The position numbers and the translations under genes are program-made. The notes under the pieces were generated by a model. The model saw only the letters and a list, made by a program, of their open reading frames with translations, was not told the origin of the DNA and did not search any database. Below are positions 8,920 to 14,317 of a stretch of 14,317 nt of DNA, piece by piece. Position 1 is the stretch's first letter. Every line of letters begins with the position of its first letter. This stretch comes from Gammaproteobacteria bacterium (GTDB taxonomy: Bacteria > Pseudomonadota > Gammaproteobacteria > Pseudomonadales > Pseudohongiellaceae): NCBI GenBank assembly GCA_016762995.1, contig JAESUT010000141.1, positions 11,771-26,087 of the forward strand, read 5' to 3'.

Positions 8920-9672
8920 CTAGTTGATGCTAAGCATTGAAGCTAGACGCTCGGCATTCAAATAGCCGGGAATCACTCTCCCATCAGGGAATATTAGTGC
9001 TGGCGTGCCGGAAATACCCAGCTCAGTGCCCAGCGCCCAATGCTCCAGAACAGGCGAATCACAATCCGCCGCAGGTAAATTCTGACCATTCTTCGCCTGA
9101 GTCAGCGATTTCTTGCGATCATCTGAGCACCATACGGAAATCATTTTCTGGTACGAGGCGGCATCTTCGCCACCGCGGGGATAGGCCAGGTAGCGAACCT
9201 CAATACCCTTCGCCATAAGATCATCAAGCTCGCTATGTAGCTTGCGGCAATAGGTGCAATCCACGTCGGTGAAGACTGTTATCGTTGCTTTGACCACCTC
9301 AGGGGTGAAGATAATCATCTCCTCAAGCGGGATAGCTGCAATTTTCTCTAGGCTCCGTTCCTGCTTCTTGTCCGAAGATATATTCACGAGGCCTGCACTG
9401 CTAACGCGGTACATGTCTCCTGCGAAAAGATAGTCACCGGAAATATCACTGTAGAGAATTTCACCAGTGTTCAGTAGAACCTCATAAATAGTAGATAGCG
9501 CAGTAGGCTTCACGCTAATAATTTCTAGCTGATTCTGGGATGCCACTTCTATCGCCTGCTCAAGCTTACCGCGCAGCGATTGATCGCGACCCTGAGCCTG
9601 AGAGGCAGAGGCAGCAACTAACGTCAAAGCTAGTCCCAACAACGCTAACATCGGCTTAATAATTACTCTCAT
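8920..9672 (-). CDS. dsbC: Thiol:disulfide interchange protein DsbC
   Basis: A periplasmic disulfide isomerase that reshuffles wrong disulfides and is kept reduced by DsbD. The 250-residue precursor has a signal peptide (residues 1-26, hydrophobic core LALLGLALTLVAA, ending SQA). An N-terminal dimerisation domain (about 30-90) and a linker lead into a thioredoxin-fold domain. The active site is CTYC (C139, C142), after the VFTDVDCTYC strand. A structural cysteine pair (C182, C204) and the cis-proline loop SGTPALIF (P224) are also present. These match DsbC/DsbG, and the CTYC site with the four-cysteine pattern fits DsbC better than DsbG. The ATG at 9672 has a strong AAGGAGA six bases upstream. 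It precedes hom-thrC as in Pseudomonas. Its electron donor DsbD is encoded about 6 kb away in this same window. Confidence 0.96.
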   Translation of the reverse strand: MRVIIKPMLALLGLALTLVAASASQAQGRDQSLRGKLEQAIEVASQNQLEIISVKPTALSTIYEVLLNTGEILYSDISGDYLFAGDMYRVSSAGLVNISSDKKQERSLEKIAAIPLEEMIIFTPEVVKATITVFTDVDCTYCRKLHSELDDLMAKGIEVRYLAYPRGGEDAASYQKMISVWCSDDRKKSLTQAKNGQNLPAADCDSPVLEHWALGTELGISGTPALIFPDGRVIPGYLNAERLASMLSIN

Positions 9673-9703
9673 GATTTGTCTCCTTCTGTGCCTCTACTTG
9701 AGA

Positions 9704-9725
9704 GCCGCGAGAACTATGACGCGGC
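9704..9725. promoter_or_regulatory. Hairpin in the dsbC leader
   Basis: GCCGCG (9704-9709) and CGCGGC (9720-9725) form a 6-bp all-GC stem with a ten-base loop, 32 bases before the dsbC start. It has no following T-run, so it is not a terminator. It may be a leader structure or part of a protein-binding dyad. Confidence 0.35.
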
Positions 9726-9777
9726 GCAAGGCTGAATACTGTGTCGGCTATCTTATAGTATTTAATAATTGCTTGCT

Positions 9778-9943
9778 CAGAACACGGCCAAATCAATTCC
9801 TCGCAGCCGCGCCGGATTCAGCCCTCTGTTCCTCGCAAACACCCCTTGGTTAGAACAAACCAGAACACGGCCAAAATAATTCTCAGCAGCCACAGCGTGC
9901 TCAGCCCCTGTTCCTCGCAAACAACCCTTGGTTAGAACAAGCG
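9778..9943. repeat. Two tandem copies of an 83-bp intergenic repeat
   Basis: The units 9778-9860 and 9861-9943 both begin CAGAACACGGCCAAA and both end in a CCTTGG-TTAGAACAA segment. I count about 13 differences plus one single-base indel, so they are roughly 84 percent identical. The most conserved parts are the first 15 bases, CTGTTCCTCGCAAACA... and TTGGTTAGAACAA; the middle is more diverged. The period is not a multiple of three and every frame is broken by stops, so it is not a coding repeat. Short complementary pieces (GAACA/TGTTC) occur within the unit. Its origin is unknown; it looks like a member of a dispersed intergenic repeat family. Confidence 0.85.
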
Positions 9944-9983
9944 AGATCAGAGTAGCCCCATATACATATCAAATCTACCAGCA

Positions 9984-10018
9984 TAAATAAAAACGGGAAG
10001 ACTGCGGACAGACTTCCC
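9984..10018 (-). terminator. Intrinsic terminator of the rpsP-rimM-trmD-rplS operon
   Basis: On the minus strand GGGAAGTCTG (10018-10009), a four-base loop and CAGTCTTCCC (10004-9995) pair with a single T-T mismatch. They are followed at once by GTTTTTATTT. It lies about 70 bases after the rplS stop and is the cleanest terminator in the window. Confidence 0.9.
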
Positions 10019-10086
10019 ATTCAATATTTCTAGATAGGCTGGAATGTAGCGCCCCAGAACTCTCCCAGGACAGCAGACGGGGTTTG

Positions 10087-10488
10087 TTAACCCGACTTCT
10101 TTTCCGACTTCTTTTCCGACTTCTTTTCCGACTTCTTTTCCAACTTTTCTGTAATTCTTGCAGCTCGACCAGTCAGCTCGCGCAAATAGTACAGCTTAGC
10201 CTGACGAACAGCGCCGCGACGCTTCACCGTAACGCTATCAACAACCGTACTATAAATCTGAAATACGCGCTCAACACCGACACCGTGAGATATCTTTCTG
10301 ACCGTAAATGATGAATTTACGCCACGGTTTCGACGTGCAATAACGACACCTTCGAACGCCTGTAGACGTTCTCTGTCGCCTTCCTTAATTTTTACTTGAA
10401 CAACAACAGTGTCGCCAGGACCAAACTCTGGAAGTTCCTTGCTCATCTGCTCGTTTTCTATCTGCTGGATGATCTTACTCTTGCTCAT
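10087..10488 (-). CDS. rplS: 50S ribosomal protein L19 with repetitive basic tail
   Basis: L19 binds 23S rRNA at the 30S-50S interface. The 133-residue product matches the family throughout: [45 protein letters not shown] and the end [18 protein letters not shown]. coli L19 is 115 residues. The excess here is a C-terminal tail made of EKKS units (about residues 117-133), encoded by a 12-bp direct repeat. I start at the ATG at 10488, where AGGAG sits seven bases upstream and the family N-terminus begins; a TTG directly before it (10491) is an unlikely start. It is the last gene of the rpsP operon, 101 bases after trmD, and is followed by a strong terminator. Confidence 0.97.
   Translation of the reverse strand: MSKSKIIQQIENEQMSKELPEFGPGDTVVVQVKIKEGDRERLQAFEGVVIARRNRGVNSSFTVRKISHGVGVERVFQIYSTVVDSVTVKRRGAVRQAKLYYLRELTGRAARITEKLEKKSEKKSEKKSEKKSG
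10094..10141. repeat. 12-bp minisatellite in the 3' end of rplS
   Basis: GACTTCTTTTCC occurs four times without interruption (10094, 10106, 10118, 10130). A degenerate fifth unit follows at 10142. Because the unit is 12 bases, gain or loss of copies would add or remove one EKKS peptide unit without breaking the L19 frame. Confidence 0.97.
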
Positions 10489-10495
10489 CAAATTG

Positions 10496-10500
10496 CTCCT
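10496..10500 (-). promoter_or_regulatory. Ribosome binding site that fixes the rplS start
   Basis: AGGAG seven bases before the ATG at 10488 gives standard spacing for that codon and only four bases for the TTG at 10491, so the protein is read as starting MSKSK. Confidence 0.8.
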
Positions 10501-10589
10501 GAACTCTTGTAACGAATGGCAGTTGCCAAATTCTTAGTAAATCGAAATTTTCAAAATTCTTATCTAACTAGCAATTCAGGCCACTGCGC

Positions 10590-11369
10590 TTAATCACGCA
10601 GATAGTCTTGCTTGAACTGCTCTAATAATTCTTCTTGCTCGTTCTCAAGCGACATCGCCTGCAACAAGTCTGGTCTCTTCAACCAAGTTGCACCTAAACT
10701 CTGCTTCAGCCGCCACTTACGAATCGCTTCGTGATCTCCGCTGAGCAGCACTTCTGGCACACCCTGACCATTGATACTCTGCGGCCTAGTGTACTCAGGG
10801 CTATGCAACAAACCATTACTGAAACTGTCTTCTAATGCCGAGCCTTCATCGCCTAACGCACCAGGCTGAAACCTCGTCATGGCATCGATCAATGTCATCG
10901 CAGCCAGTTCGCCGCCGCTGATAACGAAATCACCCAGCGACCACTCTTCGTCTATCTCGCTCTCAAGCACACGGTTGTCTATGCCTTGATAGCGACCGCA
11001 TAGCAGTACCATGCTTTCTCGCTGAGCAAGGTCGATAATCGAATCTTGCTTTAGGGTCTTACCCTGTGGGGATAGGTAAATTACCTTAGTCCCTTTACTC
11101 TCGCTGTTGTCAGCGCCTGCCGCGTGCTTCGTCTCTACTGCCCGCCTCGCCGCGGCAATCGATGCCATAAGCGGTTCGGTCTTCATTAGCATTCCGGGAC
11201 CGCCACCAAATGGCTTGTCGTCCACACTGCGGTGCTTATCAGTCGTGTAGTCGCGCGGATTAAATAGCTCAAGGTTCATTAGACCCGAGCGAACCGCCCT
11301 ACCACTGATGCCGTATTCCGTTACGGCTGCAAACATTGCCGGAAACAAGGTGACTATTCCAAGCTGCAT
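10590..11369 (-). CDS. trmD: tRNA (guanine-N1)-methyltransferase TrmD
   Basis: TrmD uses S-adenosylmethionine to make m1G37 next to the anticodon of tRNAs reading CUN, CCN and CGG, which prevents +1 frameshifts. This 259-residue SPOUT enzyme shows [13 protein letters not shown] (49-61), YLSPQG (98-103), the trefoil-knot segments [13 protein letters not shown] (122-134) and [15 protein letters not shown] (144-158), then EDSF (D181, equivalent to E. coli D169) and R166 (E. coli R154). YTRP and [15 protein letters not shown] complete the C-terminal domain. Compared with E. coli it has about 12 extra residues near 78-92, before VIYLSPQG. I start at the ATG at 11369, where the family begins MxxGIVTLFP. 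An in-frame GTG three codons earlier is possible but overlaps the likely Shine-Dalgarno (GAGAGG). It sits between rimM (66 bases) and rplS. Confidence 0.97.
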   Translation of the reverse strand: MQLGIVTLFPAMFAAVTEYGISGRAVRSGLMNLELFNPRDYTTDKHRSVDDKPFGGGPGMLMKTEPLMASIAAARRAVETKHAAGADNSESKGTKVIYLSPQGKTLKQDSIIDLAQRESMVLLCGRYQGIDNRVLESEIDEEWSLGDFVISGGELAAMTLIDAMTRFQPGALGDEGSALEDSFSNGLLHSPEYTRPQSINGQGVPEVLLSGDHEAIRKWRLKQSLGATWLKRPDLLQAMSLENEQEELLEQFKQDYLRD

Positions 11370-11435
11370 CGCTTCCACCTCTCGCTTACAACTTCTGCCA
11401 CTTCTGGTGAGCCCTGCTTGAATTAAGTCAGTTAC

Positions 11436-11981
11436 TCAATCCAGATAGTCTGCTTCCCAATCTACTCGGATAGTCTGACTTTCCAGATCTATCTCGATTA
11501 TTACAGAATCCATTAAATAGGGAATAAGCCGCTCCCGATCATCAATGCTTTCACTATCTGCTTTGACGACCAACACATCGTTGGCGCCTGTCTCTAACAA
11601 GTGGCTAACCCGACCAAACACTTGATCAATCTGATTGACCACTTTAAGGTCTTGCAGCTGATGCCAATAGAATTCACCGCGCTCTAACCCGGGCAATTTC
11701 TCATTCGCTACCGCTAATTCTGTACCTGTCAGTAGTCTTGCCGTTTCAGGGTCATCGTAACCCTTAAAATGGACCAGCAGAGCCTTGTTAAGACGACTGT
11801 GCTCGTCGAGCTCTAACTCCTGAGTCCGCCCCCCGACTTCCGCATGAAAAAGCGAGTAGTCGAGAATATTTTCAATCGGCGAGGTAAAGGAAATCAGTTT
11901 CAACCAACCCTTCAGGCCATGCACCCGGCCAATTTCTCCGAGTACCAGCCACTCACTATTTGCTTCGAGTTTACTTGCCAC
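11436..11981 (-). CDS. rimM: 16S rRNA processing protein RimM
   Basis: RimM binds ribosomal protein S19 and helps mature the 3' (head) domain of the 30S subunit. The 181-residue product has the N-terminal RimM domain (LGEIGRVHGLKGWLK at about 14-28, with the conserved GxxxGxHG-like core). This is followed by the PRC-barrel domain, beginning at GEFYWHQLQDL (102-112) and including TGANDVLVV (131-139) and RLIPYL (151-156). The start is GTG at 11981; no ATG, GTG or TTG lies between it and the conserved core, and a TGA closes the frame six codons upstream. The Shine-Dalgarno is very weak, and the gene begins only 21 bases after the rpsP stop, so translational coupling to rpsP is likely (inference). 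Confidence 0.95.
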   Translation of the reverse strand: MASKLEANSEWLVLGEIGRVHGLKGWLKLISFTSPIENILDYSLFHAEVGGRTQELELDEHSRLNKALLVHFKGYDDPETARLLTGTELAVANEKLPGLERGEFYWHQLQDLKVVNQIDQVFGRVSHLLETGANDVLVVKADSESIDDRERLIPYLMDSVIIEIDLESQTIRVDWEADYLD

Positions 11982-12002
11982 CCAGACAACGCGATATCAA
12001 AA

Positions 12003-12263
12003 TCACGCCTCTGTAGTAGAAGTCTCTACCGCAGCCTTCGCCAATGTTGATACGCGAGGGCTAAGCTGGGCACCTTGTCCTGTCCAGTAAGCCATGCGAT
12101 CGCGATCTAGACGCAAACGCTCTTCCCCGCCTTTAGCGCGAGGGTTAAAAAAGCCAATTCGCTCAATAAAACGCCCATCACGCGCACTGCGGCTGTCACT
12201 TACTGTGATGTGATAAAAAGGCCGTTTCTTAGCGCCGCCACGTGCCAATCGAATCGTGACCAT
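12003..12263 (-). CDS. rpsP: 30S ribosomal protein S16
   Basis: S16 is an early-binding 30S protein. The 86-residue product (E. coli 82) matches the family from [19 protein letters not shown] through [20 protein letters not shown] and the [20 protein letters not shown] segment. The C-terminal tail (VETSTTEA) is variable in the family. The ATG at 12263 has AGGA seven bases upstream. It is the first gene of the rpsP-rimM-trmD-rplS operon, with a 252-base leader region separating it from ffh. Confidence 0.98.
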   Translation of the reverse strand: MVTIRLARGGAKKRPFYHITVSDSRSARDGRFIERIGFFNPRAKGGEERLRLDRDRMAYWTGQGAQLSPRVSTLAKAAVETSTTEA

Positions 12264-12515
12264 AAGTATTTCCTGTCATTCCAATGTAAAAAACTAGTGT
12301 TTAGAAGTTACACGAGCAGAGGCTGGTTTGCCTCCCTGCACATTAAGAACAGACGTGCTCGGGTAAAAAGGCGGGTATTCTATGTTAATTGAGGTGGGAT
12401 TGGAAGACCAGAGGCACAGTATTTTCGCGGGTTACGCGGCTAAAACATGTCAAATAGTGAGACACTTACGAAAGGCTTGAAATGTCTCGCATTTTCCTAA
12501 ACTGCCACGCCATTA
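12264..12515 (-). promoter_or_regulatory. Leader and promoter region of the rpsP operon
   Basis: This gap between ffh and rpsP holds, in transcription order, a hairpin just after ffh (GAGACA/TGTCTC arms at 12459-12488, no strong T-run), a candidate promoter (TTCCAA at 12405-12400, 17-base spacer, TAGAAT at 12382-12377) and a leader hairpin. In the leader, GAGGC/GCCTC (12319-12323 with 12330-12334) forms the inner stem. The bases GCA at 12316-12318 can extend that stem, or instead pair in a six-base stem CGAGCA/TGCTCG with 12356-12361. The pairings compete, which is suggestive of regulation but not proof. The promoter is a reasonable guess only. Confidence 0.4.
12459..12488 (-). terminator. 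Weak hairpin after ffh
   Basis: GAGACA and TGTCTC arms, extendable by two A-T pairs past a bulge, lie 28 bases after the ffh stop. The minus strand then reads ACTATTTGACA, which is a poor T-run. It could end or attenuate ffh transcription before the rpsP promoter, or merely protect the 3' end. Confidence 0.35.
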
Positions 12516-13907
12516 CTAGCGAGGAAATTGGCCTGGCCCGCCCGGAAAGCCACCTCCTCCACCCGGCCCTTGCATACCGCCTAGGCCGCGCATCATATTG
12601 GCCATATTGCCGCCCTTCATCTTCTTCATTACCTTTTGCATCTGCTTGTGCTGCTTCAGCAGCCGATTCAGGTCTTGAATCTGAGTTCCTGAGCCAGTAG
12701 TAATCCGTCTTTTCCTCGACCCATTCAGGGTATCTGGGTTTGTTCGTTCTCGCGGCGTCATGGAATTAATGATCGCCTCCATCTGCCGGAATTTGGAGTC
12801 ATCCACCATTTTCGCGGCACCAGGTGGCAACGCACCGAGGCCGGGCATCTTATCCATAATGCTGGCTACACCGCCCATACTCTGCATCTGGCCAAGCTGC
12901 TCCTTGAAATCTTCTAGATCGAAGCCTTTGCCCTTCCTGATCTTGCGGGCGAGCTTCTCGGCCTTAACCTTGTCGACTTTCTTTTCGGCCTGCTCGATAA
13001 GCGAGAGCATATCGCCCATGCCGAGGATTCGGGAAGCGATACGATCGGGGTAGAATGGCTCGAGCGCGTCCATTTTCTCGCCCATACCAATGAATTTGAT
13101 GGGCTTTCCCGTGATATGACGCACCGACAGAGCCGCTCCGCCCCTTGCATCGCCATCTGCCTTGGTCAGTACTACGCCGGTTAACGGCAAGGCCTCATTG
13201 AAGGCCTTGGCCGAGTTGGCGGCATCCTGACCCGTCATGGCATCAACGACAAACAGCGTCTCAACTGGGTTTAACAGTTTGTGCAGCTGCTGAATCTCCG
13301 CCATCATTTCCTGATCGATAGCAAGACGTCCGGCAGTATCCACGATTAATACGTCGACAAATTTTCGCTTAGCCTCAGCAAGGGCCGCTGTAGCAATTGC
13401 CGCGGGTGTCTGGCTGCTATCACTGGCGAAGAACTCTACATCGACCTCTAGAGCCAATGTTTGCAGCTGCTGAATGGCCGCCGGACGATACACGTCGGCG
13501 CTCACCACCATTACCGATTTCTTCACATCATTCTTGAGCCAGCGCGCGAGCTTGGCCGCGGTGGTCGTCTTGCCAGCACCCTGCAGGCCGGCCATCAGTA
13601 CGACAGCCGGTGGCGCCGCCTTTAGATCCAGCTCAGAGTTGGCCGTGCCCATAATAGATTCAAGTTCGGCCTGAACAATTTTGATAAATGCCTGACCGGG
13701 CGTCAGGCTCGATGAGACTTCCTGTCCAACGGCGCGCAAACTGACCCGCTCAACAAAATATTTGACGACCGACAGAGCAACATCCGCCTCGAGTAGCGCG
13801 CGACGCACCTCACTGAGAGCTTCTTGAATGTTGGCTTCGGTGAGCTTTGCCTTGCCCGTGAGCTTTCTAAACGTACCTGAGAGTCTATCTGTAAGATTGT
13901 CGAACAC
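12516..13907 (-). CDS. ffh: Signal recognition particle GTPase Ffh (SRP54)
   Basis: Ffh with 4.5S RNA binds signal sequences of nascent inner-membrane proteins and docks with FtsY. The 463-residue product has the N domain (1 to about 90, FDNLTDRLSGTFRKL). The G domain follows with GLQGAGKTT (107-115), SADVYRPAAIQQL (136-148), DTAGRL (190-195) and TKADGDARGG (248-257). The methionine-rich M domain (about 300-463) has GFDLEDFKEQL, MGGVASIMDKMPG and the RNA-binding GSRKRRITTGSGTQIQDLN segment. It ends in a glycine/proline-rich tail, as many Ffh proteins do. The start is GTG at 13907, giving the family N-terminus MFDNLTDRLS; AGGTGG lies about nine bases upstream. Its neighbours ypjD (divergent) and rpsP (downstream) are those of E. 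coli and Pseudomonas. The 4.5S RNA gene is not in the window. Confidence 0.98.
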   Translation of the reverse strand: MFDNLTDRLSGTFRKLTGKAKLTEANIQEALSEVRRALLEADVALSVVKYFVERVSLRAVGQEVSSSLTPGQAFIKIVQAELESIMGTANSELDLKAAPPAVVLMAGLQGAGKTTTAAKLARWLKNDVKKSVMVVSADVYRPAAIQQLQTLALEVDVEFFASDSSQTPAAIATAALAEAKRKFVDVLIVDTAGRLAIDQEMMAEIQQLHKLLNPVETLFVVDAMTGQDAANSAKAFNEALPLTGVVLTKADGDARGGAALSVRHITGKPIKFIGMGEKMDALEPFYPDRIASRILGMGDMLSLIEQAEKKVDKVKAEKLARKIRKGKGFDLEDFKEQLGQMQSMGGVASIMDKMPGLGALPPGAAKMVDDSKFRQMEAIINSMTPRERTNPDTLNGSRKRRITTGSGTQIQDLNRLLKQHKQMQKVMKKMKGGNMANMMRGLGGMQGPGGGGGFPGGPGQFPR

Positions 13908-13965
13908 TGTGGGCTACCACCTGACTTTTTGACTGTGAATTGAACGGGCTATCTATCTATCTATT

Positions 13966-14003
13966 ACACACAAAAAAAGTCATCCATGACTTTTTTTGTG
14001 TGT
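13966..14003. terminator. 17-bp perfect hairpin with A7/T7 arms
   Basis: ACACACAAAAAAAGTCA (13966-13982) and its exact complement (13987-14003) flank a four-base loop TCCA. With T7 following a short AGTCA/TGACT core on either strand, it looks like a bidirectional intrinsic terminator, though the core is GC-poor. It lies 58 bases upstream of the ffh start, where a terminator is not expected. It may stop antisense or ypjD-side transcription, act as an attenuator of ffh, or be a remnant of a small inverted-repeat element. Confidence 0.5.
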
Positions 14004-14101
14004 CGTGCGCCAAAAGCTGGCGTGAAATGTCATTTCACTGACTTTTGACACACTCGCATTGCCCTTAGCAGGAAGTGGCTAGCAGCATCGACCGATGCTG
14101 C

Positions 14102-14130
14102 ATTATAACGAATCTCTAGCACATTAAAAA
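14102..14130 (-). promoter_or_regulatory. Possible ffh promoter
   Basis: A perfect TATAAT on the minus strand (14107-14102) has a weak -35-like TTTTTA at exactly 17 bases (14130-14125). Transcription would begin near 14095, giving a leader of about 190 bases. Evidence is the -10 box and position only. Confidence 0.3.
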
Positions 14131-14226
14131 AGGGCTTCAACCGTTAGTATACATGTGCGACACTTTCGCACTGAACTAATTGATCTTCTTAACACGTCTC
14201 TGGCGAAGCCCAAACCTTTATTCATC

Positions 14227-14317
14227 ATGCAAGTTACCGTAATTTCTGGACTATTCGCTGTCTTCTTCTACTTGATGGGCTCTGTCTTTCAAGGCATGAA
14301 TTTCAAGTCGAACAAAG
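14227..14317 (+). CDS. ypjD: YpjD/CcsA-like inner membrane protein, N-terminal fragment
   Basis: Thirty codons of a plus-strand gene that runs off the right edge. The product starts MQVTVISGLFAVFFYLMGSV and continues FQGMNFKSNK: one hydrophobic segment followed by a basic stretch, as in the first helix of YpjD (CorE), a multi-spanning protein of the cytochrome c assembly (CcsA/HemX-like) family. The identification leans on position: in E. coli and Pseudomonas a ypjD-type gene is divergent from ffh. The frame stays open upstream of the ATG at 14227 (including a GTG at 14155), and no clear Shine-Dalgarno precedes the ATG. I prefer the ATG because the membrane helix starts there. The fragment is too short to confirm by motifs. 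Confidence 0.6.
   Translation, partial: MQVTVISGLFAVFFYLMGSVFQGMNFKSNK

Larger units (their letters stand above)
9673..10086. other. Gene-free stretch between rplS and dsbC
   Basis: These 414 bases carry no credible gene. From the rplS side they hold the rplS terminator (9984-10018), a short AT-rich spacer, two tandem copies of an 83-bp repeat (9778-9943), an AT-rich patch around 9750-9770 and a hairpin in the dsbC leader (9704-9725). In Pseudomonas the recombinase gene xerD sits just upstream of dsbC; no trace of it is seen here. Confidence 0.7.
13908..14226. other. Divergent ffh/ypjD intergenic region rich in inverted repeats
   Basis: No gene is seen in these 319 bases. From left to right they hold a (CTAT)4 microsatellite (13949-13964), a 17-bp perfect hairpin (13966-14003), CGCCA/TGGCG (14008-14022), the dyad GTGAAATG-T-CATTTCAC (14022-14038) and the stem GCAGCATC/GATGCTGC with a GACC loop (14082-14101). 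A minus-strand TATAAT (14107-14102) with a weak TTTTTA 17 bases upstream (14130-14125) could be the ffh promoter, which would place all four repeats in the ffh leader RNA. No good plus-strand promoter for ypjD stands out. Confidence 0.6.

Noticed and set aside
9778..9943. Possible CRISPR array or coding repeat
   Set aside because: Only two long, imperfect 83-bp units with no spacer structure; all frames are interrupted and the period is not divisible by three.
10546..10558. AATTTT-C-AAAATT palindrome and a 9-bp direct repeat between trmD and rplS
   Set aside because: Low-complexity AT sequence; expected by chance and no link to a promoter or terminator.
12448..12453. Perfect TTGACA on the minus strand upstream of rpsP
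   Set aside because: No -10-like hexamer at 16-18 bases; the nearest candidate (AATACT) is 23 bases away.
14045..14050. Perfect TTGACA on the plus strand upstream of ypjD
   Set aside because: The hexamer 17 bases downstream (GCAGGA) is not a -10, and neighbouring spacings are no better.
13908..14226. 4.5S RNA (ffs) near ffh
   Set aside because: The conserved GGAAGGAAGCAGCC-like apical motif is absent on both strands; the hairpins here do not resemble it.

Overview
The window is ordinary chromosomal DNA from a gammaproteobacterium, roughly balanced in GC by eye. The gene order ffh, rpsP, rimM, trmD, rplS, then dsbC, hom, thrC, recJ is the order I know from Pseudomonas-like genomes, so a member of the Pseudomonadales/Cellvibrionales side of the class is likely. 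I cannot name a genus. Apart from the last 91 bases, every gene is on the minus strand, so transcription runs from high to low coordinates.

Reading in the direction of transcription: the right edge holds the start of a plus-strand ypjD-like membrane gene, divergent from ffh (SRP GTPase). The intergenic region between them is packed with inverted repeats. Below ffh lies the translation block rpsP-rimM-trmD-rplS (S16, 16S maturation factor, tRNA m1G37 methyltransferase, L19), closed by a clear intrinsic terminator at about 9984-10018. A 414-base gene-free stretch follows, with two tandem copies of an 83-bp repeat. It occupies the place where pseudomonads usually carry xerD. Next come dsbC (periplasmic disulfide isomerase), hom and thrC (the last steps from aspartate semialdehyde to threonine, except homoserine kinase, which is not here) and recJ (5'-3' ssDNA exonuclease). 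These are followed by a small NADPH-dependent FMN reductase, a large DsbD/ScsB-type thiol transporter ending in a hairpin terminator, and the first 45 codons of a PhzF-family gene cut by the left edge.

Nothing here looks like a new defence or mobile system. The unusual points are within and around housekeeping genes. The DsbD-like protein has its whole ~260-residue periplasmic module duplicated in tandem, so it carries two N-terminal CxxxC pairs. Ribosomal protein L19 ends in an EKKS tail encoded by a 12-bp minisatellite. There is an 83-bp tandem repeat upstream of dsbC, a cluster of four inverted repeats in the ffh leader, and a possibly switching hairpin in the rpsP leader. Five of the twelve starts are GTG or TTG. 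DsbC and its expected electron donor DsbD are both encoded in the window, although not adjacent.
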